The position numbers and the translations under genes were made by a program. 64,000 nt of DNA from Porphyra umbilicalis (lineage: Eukaryota; Rhodophyta; Bangiophyceae; Bangiales; Bangiaceae). Location: positions 62,001 to 126,000 of the forward strand of contig KV918820.1 in assembly GCA_002049455.2 (NCBI GenBank), read 5' to 3'. The notes beneath the pieces are model-generated. The model ran no database searches and was not told the origin of the DNA. It worked only from the letters and a program-made list of their open reading frames with translations. Position 1 is the first letter of the stretch; each line of letters begins with the position of its first letter. Below, piece by piece: positions 53,464 to 64,000 of this stretch.

Positions 53464-54828
53464 ATGACTGGGCGGAACTGGCGCCACTTCAGCTCATTCT
53501 GGCCATTCATGGTGGCAGGTGCCCTGGGTCCTGCAGACGCGGACTCTTCCTCTGAGTTGGACATGGAATCTGACGACATGGCATCCGCCAGCAGCGCCCT
53601 CGCACGGCGTGCCCCACGGTCCGAGAGCGGAACCGACGGCGACGGCAGCGACGCTTCGGAGGCGGCTGGTTCCGCCGACGTGCCCATTGAGCTGCGTGAC
53701 ATGGGCGGCGCCCCGCCTGGCCCGGAAGCCATCCACAGCGATCGGTACGAGGACGTTTTTGGAGAAATTCCCCTGCACGATGCAATGCTCGAGATGCTTT
53801 GCCAGGCGGCGCAGTTGGGTGGCGACTTTTTTGGCGACAATATGGCGGACACTACTATTATGCCGGAGGCGCTGATTGTCACCATGGACGCGCGTGCCAA
53901 GGCGCTTGCTGTTGACAGCCTGCAAACGTTGTACGGCCATATGAACACCTCCAAGGTGCATCAAGTGGTGCAGCACGCGGCCGAGAAGCTGCGCGGGCTG
54001 GGCAACTTGTGAGAGAAAGACACCTCGGAGAACGAGAAGCTGCACTCCAGCTACAAGCGAATGTTCCGCCGCAGCAACAAGCGCGGCTCGACTGTTGCCC
54101 TCCAAATGATGCGCTGTAACGAGCCGCAGTCTGCGGTGCTACGCAAGGTCGCCGGGGCCGACGCCGTCTCCAACGCGCCCGCGCTTTCCGTTGCCACGTG
54201 CACCAGCGACTACGACGGCGCCACAACGTGACCAAGCACCTGTCTTTCACCGGGCGAGGCGAGCAGGTGCGCGTCGCACAAGGTGGGGAACCTGCTGGGC
54301 TTGAGGGAGGACGACTGGGTGACTGTACACCGGACCGCGCGAATCGTGGCGCGCTTTGAGTGCGGGGCCGCGCCCGTCGTCGAGCACGTGCGGGCTGCCC
54401 CCAGCTTCGTGGGCAAGCCGTGGTTTTCCTTCTTGCGCTACGAGACGTCAGACTGCGACGTTTCTTGGGGCCGTGCGTGTCTTGTGCTGCGCTCGTTGGG
54501 CAGAACTCGACGAAGCTGTGTTGTTGTACAACTCATGCGCCGCATAGACCCCTGGCCTGGGTGTGTGCTGACCCGTTTCGGCTGCACCCGTCTTGGATGG
54601 GACTTTGAAGTGGAGACGGATGAGTACCCTGCGCTGGAGCTGGTTGACGCGAGCCGCATCCTCCGCGAGGAGGACGTGCAAGTCGATTGGTTTGGCTTGT
54701 CGGACCGGCAGGGGCTGTTTGCTAAGCCAGCCAGCAAGCGCCTCACGCCGGAGGAGCGGCGGGCCTCCCGCTACTTTACCAACGTGTTCTATCCGTGGAC
54801 AAGCCGCTCAATGCGTCCTGGATTTTGA
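53464..54828 (+). pseudogene. Transposon-type protein remnant with two in-frame TGA codons
   Basis: One reading frame stays open from ATG 53464 to the stop at 54826-54828 except for TGA at 54010-54012 and TGA at 54229-54231. Sequence after each stop remains coding-like (GAGAAAGACACCTCGGAGAA; then SHKVGNLLGLREDDWV). The N-terminal third is acidic and Ser-rich (DADSSSELDMESDD). The C-terminal region (WVTVHRTARIV, VVVQLMRRIDPWPG, YPALELVDASRILREEDV, ASRYFTNVFYPW) resembles the beta-rich tail found at the end of many eukaryotic transposase proteins; the match is from memory and modest. Each TGA could come from CGA by CpG decay. It could also be a fragment of a larger gene missing its catalytic part. 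Confidence 0.5.
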
Positions 54829-57800
54829 TTGCCTTCGCAACTGCCGCGTGATGAGGCATATACGCATTTGTGGTGGGTTCACATAGTCTTTCTGTTGTCC
54901 TCCGTCTCCTCTGGTCTCCTCTGTCCTTGATGCTGCCAAAATAGCACCAAAGCCACCCGGCCACTACGGTGTCGTCACCATGCGACCACTTCCGGCGGGG
55001 CAGCGCACGATGGTCTCGCGCGTGCACGCCGCAGGACATTCATCTCAGCTTCAGCAACATCGTCACCACCCCAGAATTGACGCCAGAGTCGGTTACTCTC
55101 CTCTTTAGCTCCGCTTGGCCTCGTCACTTTCAGGGCCCGGCTGCCAGTGGCTCGACTTTAGGAGCAACGCGTCATCGTAGGCCATCGACCCTGCGCCAGG
55201 AAGGTACAAGTCATGTCGCCCGCCGGTGCGAGTCGCAGTGTTGATTTTTCTCCAGACAGTTCGTCTTACGCGAAACCTCAACACCGCACCGTGTGCGCCA
55301 GTTGGTACTTCTCGATGATCAGTCGGTACTCCGAACCCGCGAGTCGTCTTTTGTTACCGGAAGTCCTCGCGTCTGATTCTCCACAACGCGAGGGACTGTA
55401 ATTAGATCTGTTCGACAAGGTGGCCAACATCTGAGGGTTCTCATTGGTCGGTATTAGCAATGAGTGGAGCACCTCTTTCGAGAACAGGTCACGATCCGCC
55501 GCACGTCGCGAGAGTTTTTCGGGGAGGCTTGCATTCCCCAGCTGAACGACAAATTCTCCCGTCGAGCAATCTGTCCGTGAAAAGCTTCCTGACAGGTTTT
55601 TTCCCGTGCAGATAGCACCTCGACGGCACAGCAGGGTCAAAACCACGTTTCCCCCCGCACAGCAGGATCAAAACCACGTTACCCCCTCAGCCGCACGACC
55701 GTTGATTCCAGCCTCTTGCACGGATCCGTTGGCCGTTCGCACGCCCAACAGAGAGCCTGCAGAGAGCCTTGTTTCCGCATTGGAACGTCCATTTCTTGTC
55801 TACATTGACAATTATGGCATGGTACCAGAGCTCCCCTCACAATCAAAAATGGACATGAAGTTTCCGTCCGTGGGTCATTCCTGGTACGCGGCGCGAGGGA
55901 ACCCGCATGGGTTTCTGTAATATGAACAATATTCTTGCGGCATCTTTCTGCAGGGACCGTCAGACCTGATAAACTTGAGTTGGCTTCCGACACAAAATCT
56001 GGTGCGAGGTGCAATGTCCAACACGAATCGGTGCCCGTCTGCACGCCACCTGCACAGGAATCACTCGTGCCTGTGTTAGACTACTGCGAATATGTGCCAA
56101 ACGCGTGTCGAGGCATGCAGAAAAGCGCATGAAGTCTTGCAACCTCAGGACACTCACTGGCGCAGATTTCCATCTGGAACCTGCATTTCACGCTGCCATT
56201 GGGAGGAGTACCGGTCATCCTCCCAAGAGAGACAGGTGTCCCATGGTCGTGAGGCCTGGAATCGCCAAAAAGCGCCTGGGTGTGGACAAAACCTGGTTAC
56301 TGCTGATCCCCGAGTTTTGTCCTTGGGGACAGAGACAGAGACTGACTGTGAATAAACGCACTCTATTGGTCTAAAACGACAGTAAGAAGGCACCGAAGCC
56401 AATAGAAAGCCTGTATTTGGTGCGAGGACCTTTCATCCATCAGAACTCACTGTTTGTTGCCGCTTGATCCGCTTTTCTTGGCACGGAGCAAGCTGCCCAC
56501 GCGAGATCTTGAGATTTTCTACTGTCTCCTGCCGAGAAGTGCAGAAACAAAGAGGAGCTGATGTTGATTTCCAGGCTGGATGGGCACATGTCAGCAATCA
56601 GGAGCACGAAGTCAGTCCCAGGGGCGCATGTGATTGGTGGAGAGAGTCCACCAGGACAAAATTCGGGGATCAGCAATAGAACGTGAGAGCTCCTCATGGT
56701 GCTGTGCGGGACGATGAGCGGGGACTGCGTGAGGTGGTGAGAAGCGATCCAGATCGAGCCGATCAACATTGCTGGCCGTGCAGGTCTGCAGCTCGAATCT
56801 GCTGAGCTTTGGCTGCTTGATGTACAGTTCCCAGCAAAACAAGCAAACTAAGATGCTGGAGTAAGCTAATCACGACACCAGGGTATGCCAGAAAATGCGA
56901 GGTACGACCTGGTTGTGCACAAAGTCTGTCCAAATCACCGCAGGTCGTGCAACATATTAGCATAGTGCAGAGAGTAACATGCACCAGATCTATCCATTCC
57001 ACGGAGAATGTGCGTAAGTTTCATTCATCGTTTGTGTTGCCGACAGCAAAACTTCTGTTTTTTTTCGCATTCTCAATGAAATCGTGCACAGGAAACCCTT
57101 GGTGACAAAACGCAAGGCGATGTGGGGCCCCAAAGCCATGGGTGCCAAAGTTCTGGTCTCCACGTTCAAGAATGCAGGTACACAAGCTTCCTATGGCACC
57201 TCATCGATGCCAGGGCCGCCATAGCCTCTTCGGAAAGCACGGCAGTAGCGACAGTTTGCATGCTTCTGGGTGATAAAAACAGTCCGTACGGGGCCATTGA
57301 GGCCACCTTGCAGAGCGACCTGCAGTGATCCGCACGCGATTTCTCCCGGAACGCGCGATTTGGAGTAACGTGGTTTAGACCTTGCTGTGCGGAACTCCCG
57401 TCTGGACTCCCGTCGCGATGTTCAGTCTTCTGACGATCAGCAACCGGTCCATCGGCCGATGAGGTGGGCGTCCCGAGACAGGTGCTTCAAACGGCAAAGC
57501 ACATACTGTAGCGATGTCCAATCGGTTCATCTGAGAAAATTGGCAGGGACTTTAGAACCGGGCTGTCGTTCGCAATAGGATGTACAGCTGTTCTCTCAAG
57601 ATCGTGGCCGTCATACTCCAACTGTTGCAAAACTGTCATAAGTCGGCCTCTACCACCATGCGGAGGCCATTTTGCAAGAGTTTTTTCAACAGTTACAGAT
57701 GAGATGTTTGGAGAGAGCGGCTGTGTCCGAAGCAGGTTGGAGTTCTCTACCAATGAGCGCCCTTTACACGTTGCTTCCGAGCGCTGGTCGTCAGGCCCAG

Positions 57801-57926
57801 CTACTCTGGCGCTCGTTGGTTGGCCAGGTGCATTCCCTGACAAAATCTGGGAACCGAGTCATCCACCGATCGCTGCCGGGATGTTCCAACGGAAGGTGTC
57901 TCCAGGGTGAGGGAAATTCCAGGCAC
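54829..57926. other. Lower-GC stretch without recognisable genes
   Basis: GC is clearly lower than in the left half. Holds a 31-base tandem duplication (GCACAGCAGGGTCAAAACCA, at 55626 and 55657) and an inverted repeat listed separately. No frame longer than about 120 codons and none with a motif. Confidence 0.45.
56299..56677. repeat. Inverted repeat with 32 bp arms (possible MITE)
   Basis: ACTGCTGATCCCCGAGTTTT (56299, continuing to 56330) is matched by its reverse complement at 56646-56677 with about four mismatches. The span is about 380 bp and non-coding. It may be a decayed small transposon. Confidence 0.5.
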
Positions 57927-58032
57927 GTGCGTCCAATACCCTGGCCTTCAGAGCGGTGGCGCACTCGGCGACGCATCAACGCCGGGCACGGCGGCCGGCT
58001 CCATGGCCGCAAGCGCGCACAAGGGCACGTAC
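57927..58032 (+). repeat. Dispersed repeat, copy A
   Basis: About 105 bases from GTGCGTCCAATACCCTGGCC to GGGCACGTAC, repeated with roughly 85% identity at 62661-62766. The sequence that follows it here (GTACAGCCACGCTGTCGTGG) reappears at the window end (63971). Confidence 0.75.
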
Positions 58033-59900
58033 AGCCACGCTGTCGTGGTGGGGGGGGCGTCGGGCGGGGACAGGGGTGCCGCCTCCGCCACCGCAGCGGC
58101 GGCGGCCCGACGGCGTCGCGCGACGCCCACGGGCCAGGCCGTCTCTCCGCCGCGCAGCGCACCTGCGCACGGCGGGCGGGGTGGCCGAATCGGCGCACGG
58201 GCGGGCGGGTGGGACCGACCGCCGCGCGACGGGGCGCCTCTAACCGGGCCGCTAGATGGCGTCAGCAACCGCTGACGTGCCGCCGCAGCAGAAGCAGGCG
58301 CGCAGGCACGATCACCCGCGGGTCATCGCCGGCGTGTCGAACCCCGGAAGTCGCTGCGCGCGGTCGCCGCGCGCAACTCGGGGCGGTGGGGGGGGCAGGG
58401 GGGCAGGCGCCGTCCAGGCCCTGTGACCCCTGTGGCAGGACAGTCCTTCTCAGCCACGTAACTCCATTCGCTTTTATTAATAGCGTCATCGCGACCCTTC
58501 CAGCACTGACACGCCCTCAGATCCCTGAGGACACGGAAGCAGACTGCCACCTCTGAAACGGAGAGCAAGTCCCTTCATTTAAGTATATGTGTGCATCACT
58601 ACACTTTGAGAGCACCCTGTCCTGAAGGCCAGGGAAATCGTCATTTCGGATTGTATCTGCTTCTTTGTCGGGCCCGCCGTCTTTGGCAGAGTTGCCATTC
58701 TTATTGCAGTCTTCCCGATTCTGACCGATCCGGACCAGAACAACGTACAGTCCATACAACTTCTGATTGGTCGAGAGGTCGTATCCGGCCGGATAGATGG
58801 CTGTCGTGCATCTGTTCTGCACAGTTGTTCATGTCGGGATCGGCCAAAATTGGGGAGACTGCAATAGCCTGCGCACAGACGGAGACACTGCACAGTCGAA
58901 GCAGCGTGCGCGATCCAATGGTGCGGCGCGGCGGCTTCAGAGTGTGGATGAGGGGGGGTTGCCAGAGGGCGGAAGGCAAACCGTCTTGACGGCGTTGTAT
59001 ACGAGGAGATGGTGCGGCTCGCGCGCATCGCCCCGGATCCGGCACCTTGGCATGCAGGCCTGTCCGTATGCGCAGGTGGCCAAAGATGCAGCAGCCCGCC
59101 AACGACGCCCGCTGCGCCAAGAACTTTGCCTCTGCCGCTGGCCGTGGCCGCCTCTGTGGCGGACAGTTGGACACTCCGTGCAAAGTTTGCTCTCCACGGC
59201 GCCATCTGCCCGATCCGGGCAGTGCTGGTGCCTCTGACCTCGTCAGCGCTGGCGCCCACCGCGGTTCGTTGCGCATTGAGCAGCTCCTGGCCACCGACCC
59301 TTTTGTCGGCGACATGAGTTGGTGTGTGGTGGAGCACTGCGCTCTGTTCCCCCTCCCCGTGTGTGTTCCTCCATCGTCCTGCCGTACTGAATATTGGGGT
59401 GCCTCCCGCCCTCAGGCTACTGCCCACGTGGTCCCTGTTGGCAGTACCTTTTGCGGTTTAACTCACACCGCACCCGCGGCCGATCCGCACACTCTGTCGC
59501 CGACGCTGGTGCGGGGGGTTTGTCTCTGCGGCAGCGCCCTCTATCCTCCCGCCACGAGACGGGCTGGCGGGGCGGCCCCGCGTGGGCGGCGCGAGCGCTG
59601 GTGACCTGCTACGCGCAGCAGTGCCAGATTGGCCCACAGCCGCGGCGTAGCTGGGGAGGTTTGAGCGCGTGGGCGGTCGGGGTGTGCAACACGCCCCAAA
59701 ACGCTCCAGGCGCGTCGGCGGGGCACGCGGAAACACGCGCCTGAAACACTGCCACACGCCAAAGAAGTAGGGCGCAGGGCGCACCGAACAGCCTCGGCGC
59801 GGGCCACACCCCGAAAAAACAGGGACAGAGAAAAGGCCACGGAACGACGAAAAAGAAAAAAAAAAGGTAACAACACACCCTCCCGCTCGACTCGCCGAGA
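58033..59900. other. No gene supported
   Basis: GC-rich then moderate-GC sequence. Plus-strand 59047-59350 in one frame has a Cys-rich patch (CGGQLDTPCKVCS) that could be a zinc-binding piece of a transposon protein, but the frame is short and unsupported. Confidence 0.35.
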
Positions 59901-62290
59901 CCCCCCCCCCCCCCCCCCCCCCCCCCTGCCAGATCCGCCAGAACCCCCTCCCCCCCCCGTCGCACCGCCACCGCCGCGTGCCTCCGGCGGGGTCCGCCAC
60001 GCGCGGCGGCGGCTCCCCGCTCCGCGGCCGAGCGCCTGCGCAGTGACAAGCGCGCAACACACCCAGGCCGCCAAACGCCAGCGGCTGCGCCACGGGCGCG
60101 CCGCGGCGCGGTGGTCGGTCCACCGCCGCCGCCGCCGCCGCCGCCTCCGCCGCCGCGCGGGGGTGGGGCCCCCCGCGGTCGGCGGCGGCGGCGCCGTCCG
60201 ACGGCCGCCCGCGCGGCGGCCGACGCGGCGACCGGCGCGGCCGCCGGCCGCGCGCCGCCCGCGGGCGGCAGGCGCGCGGGCGCGGTGGCGGCGGCGACGG
60301 CCGCCGCATTCCCCCATGGTGGTGGGGCCACCGCCCCCCCACCACCACCCCCCCCCCCCCCACCCCCCCCTCCCCATCGGCGCAACAGCCTCTCCCACGC
60401 ACAGCGTCGCGGGCAGCGTGGCGGTTTGGGTGTGCAAGCCGCGCCGCGGCCGCCGCCTGCGGCCGCCGCGCCCCCTGTGCGAGACGACACCGTGCCGCCG
60501 CCGTGCGGGGACGCCCCCGCCGCGGGGGGGGGGGACCGCCGCCGCCGAGGGGGGACCCCCACCCCCGCGCGGCGCCGCCACGCCCCCCCACCAGGCGGCG
60601 GCGGCGGCGGCGCCCGCCGCGGCAGCCGCACCGCGCGCGTCGCTCCCCCGCCCGCCGACGCGCCGCGCCGCGGCAGCCGCGCGGCGCGCCGCCCGTTACG
60701 CCGCGCCGAGCCGACCGCCCGCGCGGCCGCGCGCGCCGCGCGCACGGGCGCCGCCGCCAATGGCGGCTGCTGCCCCCACCCCCGCCGCCGCCGCCGCGCG
60801 TCGTGCCGCGCCCGGCCGCCGCCGCCGCCGCCGCGCGACAGCGGCGGCGGCGGCGGCGGCGCTGCGACGCCCTCGACGGCGGCAGCGGCGGCGGCGCCGT
60901 CCCACCGCGGCCGCCCGCCACCGCGGGCGCGCCCCCGCTCACGGGCAGGGGGGGGGGATGGGGTGCACCGCCGCCGCCGGCCGCCGCCGCGCCGCGCCGC
61001 AGCGGCTGCGTGTCGGGTGGCGGTGGCGGCGCCGTCGCGGCCGGTGCGGCGGGCCGCCCACGTCCGCCGCCGCCGGGCCGAGGCGGCGCGCCCGACGGCG
61101 GCCGCGTCGCCGCGCCCCACCGCCGCGCGCCCGCCGCCGCCGCCGCAGCGGCGGCACCTGTACCCGTGACGGGGGTGAGGGCCTGCTGGCACGGGGGCGG
61201 TGTGGCCGCCGCTCATGTAGCGGGGGGGTGGGGCGGCACAGAGGGGGAGCGGGGGGGACGCGCGGGCGCCCCGCCACCGACTGGCCATGCGGCGCCCGGG
61301 GGCGGTCGAGCGCACGGGCCGGGTCCCCCCCCGCCGCCGCCGCCCGTGGCGCTGCCGCCGCCGCGTGGAGGAGGCGGGCGCCTTTCCCCCCCGCCTCGCC
61401 AAGCCCCATTGTCGTCACGACCCCCCGCCACGCGGGGCGGGGGCCGTGCGCCGTGGCGTCTCCGCGCCGAGCCGCAGCCGCCCACGGCAACGGCGGTGGT
61501 GGCGGTGCCCGTTGGGCGCCGCGCGGGCGCCAGCCGACACCAACGGCGGCAGCGTCCACCCGCAGCCGGCGGCAGCCGTGGCGGCGGCCGCCCGCGCCCA
61601 CGCCGCGCCCCCGCCGCGGCGGTCGGCGCGCACGCCGGTGCGTCGCCGCCACGGGCGTCGGGTGGGGCGACCGGCGGTCGCGCGGCCGAGCGCGGCGGGC
61701 GCCCACCCCCCCGCTGCGGCCCCTCCCCGCCACCCGCGGCCGGCCGGGCGCCCGCCCGCCCGCCCGCCCGCCCGTCGACGCACCCTGCCGACGGCAGGCG
61801 GCTGACCGCCCGCACCGCCGCCGCCGCCAGCCGCCGACGGCCAGTGTCGGCGTGACGCTGCCGTTGCGGCCTCGGCGGCGGCCGAGGCCCACGGACCGTC
61901 TGATGGCGGGATGGCAGACGAGGGGGGGGCGGCGCCGGCGGGCCGCCGCCGGCCCCGTGCCGCTGCCGCCGGGGGCGTCCCCCCCGCCACCGCGTCGGCG
62001 GCGGCGGCGGCGGCGGGACGGGCGGTCACCGGCCGGTCCGCCGTGCCGCGGCGGGCCCGCCGCCCCGAGTGGTCGGCCGACGGCGCCGACGCCGGGCGCC
62101 GCCCGGGTCGGCGGGCGCCACGAGGGAGGCGCCGCCGCCGGTCGCCTGCCCACCGTCCACGGGGTGGGGGGGCGGCGGGACCGCACGCCCGACGCGAGGC
62201 GCCGCGGCCGCCACCGCCGCCGCCGCCGCCGCGACAGCCGCCGCCGCCGCGACCGCGATCGGTACGGCGGTGGCGGAGCTAAAAGGGGCG
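59901..62290. repeat. G/C low-complexity block
   Basis: About 2.4 kb of nearly pure G and C, dominated by GCC/GGC triplets, starting with a 26-base C run (59901-59926). Long frames exist on both strands in all phases because stop codons are almost impossible to form, so none is taken as a gene. Confidence 0.85.
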
Positions 62291-62660
62291 GGGTGGCGGC
62301 ACGGCGCGCTGTTGCGCAGGGCCTCGCGTGTGGCAGGGGGAGGAGGGCGGTGACGGACGCGGCCGCGGGCGCGGCCGACACGGTGGTCACCCACAGAGCG
62401 GGGTTGGTCGACGTGCGGGGCAACGCGAAACTTTGAGAAGAATCAGAAGCTCCGGGTCGACCCTTGACAGAGCGTACAGTAACACACAGGTGAGTTTTGA
62501 CAAAGTGTGCCAGTGCAGTGGAGTGCCTGGGCTGGACAGGCATTTCGTAGGAGGGCTGCAGAAGTACGTGATAACTCTCTACTTGCGGCGCCTACCTGGA
62601 AACCTCGGTCCATCTGCTCGAAAGATGAAAGGACACGCACAGAAGTGACACAGACATGGT

Positions 62661-62766
62661 GTGCGTGCAATACCCTGGCCTTCAGGGCGGTGGCGCGCTC
62701 GGCGACGCATCGACACGGGGCGCGCCGGCCCGCCGCATGGCCGCGAGCGCGCACGGGGGCACGTAC
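62661..62766 (+). repeat. Dispersed repeat, copy B
   Basis: Second copy of the 57927-58032 repeat, running directly into the left arm of the 28 bp inverted repeat at 62763. Confidence 0.75.
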
Positions 62767-63973
62767 TGTCCCTGACGCAATTCTGGATCAGCGACGCAAA
62801 GCTGGATCACCGGAATCGTCGATTCCAGCTCATTTGCCCGTCTTTTTACTGCTTTTTCTCTCTTCTTCGGCGCTGCTACAAAAATAAAACAGCGGTGGGG
62901 GAGAAAACATACCAACAGAAAGCCCAGAGGAAGGCACATCTTTTGCTGTCAAGGGTGCTCGTATGCTCGAAAAAAAACGGAGACGGTCGGGGTGGCGCGG
63001 AAGGAGGCCGTCCTTTCGGCGCTAAGTGCTCGTAACATTGCAGATCCGGCCGATCGATCGCGGTCGGGATCACAAACCGGTGATCCGGAGCAGTGATCGG
63101 GGGCCCTCCGCACGGATGGCACTCATCCGCGAGCGCGCACTTTCTCGCCGACGCGTGCACTCGTTGCTGCCAAGTGCCAGCCCGCGCGCCCTTTCCGTCA
63201 ACACCCCCTGTCTGTGCCCGGGACAGCGGCCTGCGAGGTGGTGAGGTGCGGTGGTGCGGCCGCCGCGACGGCGCGCGCCGGCGTGGTGGCAGGGTGGGGC
63301 GGCGCGGCTACCGCGACGGCACCGACGACGCGCGCAGGTGTTGTCGCACGGTGGGGCGGGGCGACCGCCACGACAATACCGAGCGCCGTGCTGTGGTATG
63401 GTAGTGCGGCGCGTCCGCCCCCACGGCACCGACGAGGCGTGCCAGCGTGGTAGCAGTGTGGGGTGGCGCGGCCGCCGCGACGGCGACGACGAGGAGCGCC
63501 GGCGTGGTGGCAGGCTGGGGCGGCGCGGACGCCGCGAAGGAGCCACCGAGGCGCGCCAACCTGGCCGCAGGGAGGGGTGGGGCGGCTCGGGTGATGGCGT
63601 AGTCCTGACGCGGGGGCAACGCGTCCTGTGTGCACAGGCATGGGGAGGCGAGCACGACCGACCAACGCATCGAACACGATCGCCTGCTCCAATTGACGAT
63701 CGTCCACAGTTGCCAAGTAGCCTACGAAATCAATCCGATTCGCCGTGATCCACAGTTGCGTCGCCCGTGTCACGGAAGGTCATCAATGAAACACAACTTC
63801 AAGCTACCAAAAGGACAAGAAGAACGAGACAAAAGGCAGCACATGCCGTAGACGAAAGAAAGCTCTCCTCAGCGCCTTCTCAGATCTGTCTTCAGATGTT
63901 TCCTCCGATGAGATCCAACAACGCTATCCTCCAGAGCAGTATTCTTGATCCAGAATTGCGTCAGGGACAGTAC
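62763..63973. mobile_element. 1.2 kb segment bounded by perfect 28 bp inverted repeats
   Basis: GTACTGTCCCTGACGCAATT at 62763 (continuing to TCTGGATCA at 62790) is repeated exactly as its reverse complement at 63946-63973. The interior holds no recognisable gene but contains a degenerate tandem repeat. It could be a non-autonomous transposon or a recombination product; the window ends shortly after the right arm. Confidence 0.5.
63255..63590. repeat. Degenerate GC-rich tandem repeat, 48-58 bp units
   Basis: About six units, each starting like GCCGCCGCGACGGC and containing GGTGGTGGCAGGGTGGGGCG (63259, 63307, 63363, 63413, 63471, 63528). Units diverge strongly. No gene implied. Confidence 0.65.
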
Positions 63974-64000
63974 AGCCACGTTGCCGTGTCGGGGGGCGCG

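Noticed and set aside
57672-58556. Plus-strand 294-codon open frame
   Set aside because: Crosses a dispersed repeat and GC-rich low-complexity sequence with Arg-rich translation typical of shadows.
60043-62436. 797-codon open frame in the G/C block
   Set aside because: Frames are open in all phases because stop codons cannot form in almost pure G/C sequence.
1-64000. Giant-virus genome assignment
   Set aside because: Gene density is too low, satellites are extensive, and no capsid, polymerase or packaging gene is present; endogenised origin of parts remains possible.

Overview
This is a GC-rich, eukaryote-like window. Genes are far apart, lack obvious introns in the left two thirds, and several start 110-190 bases downstream of a TATAAA-type box. 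Large blocks of satellite, minisatellite and MITE-like repeats separate them. No rRNA, tRNA, bacterial operon or Shine-Dalgarno site was seen. The best reading is a unicellular eukaryote (protist or alga) carrying a large mobile or endogenised element. A giant-virus origin of the gene-rich part cannot be excluded from sequence alone.

Layout. 1-4.2 kb: no recognisable gene, low-complexity tracts and palindromes. 4.2-10.8 kb: two divergent copies of an ATAD2/Yta7-like tandem AAA+ ATPase (minus strand), separated by a MITE and satellite array 1. 11.7-16.1 kb (minus): a ParB-like domain, a beta-class DNA methyltransferase and a SET domain, probably one fused gene broken by a frameshift. 16.3-17.75 kb: array 2, in reverse orientation. 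17.95-18.28 kb: a second MITE. 18.66-28.23 kb: array 3, about 49 copies of a ~194 bp unit. 28.3-32.8 kb (plus): a second ParB-like protein with a 144 bp coding minisatellite. 33.2-34.1 kb: a Ulp1/C48-type protease. 34.5-35.0 kb: a small basic protein. 35.2-36.2 kb: array 4. 36.6-37.4 kb: a leucine-rich-repeat protein. 40.3-45.6 kb: a very large Fanzor (eukaryotic TnpB relative) followed directly by two hairpins that could be its guide-RNA scaffold.

The right third (45.6-64 kb) differs. It has hypothetical minus-strand reading frames (46.9-49.4 kb), a 2 kb CTGTCACAGG minisatellite, a decayed transposon-type protein with two in-frame TGA codons (53.5-54.8 kb), a lower-GC stretch, a 2.4 kb almost pure G/C low-complexity block, and duplicated or inverted repeat pieces at the window end.

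How the genes may work together (inference). The left cluster combines DNA methylation, histone methylation (SET), nucleosome-handling ATPases, two ParB-like proteins, a SUMO-protease-like enzyme and four arrays sharing one palindromic core. This looks like a chromatin or partition module of a selfish element next to an RNA-guided nuclease. Most long genes carry one or more frame breaks, often in homopolymers or repeats, so consensus-sequence indels must be separated from real decay before function is claimed.
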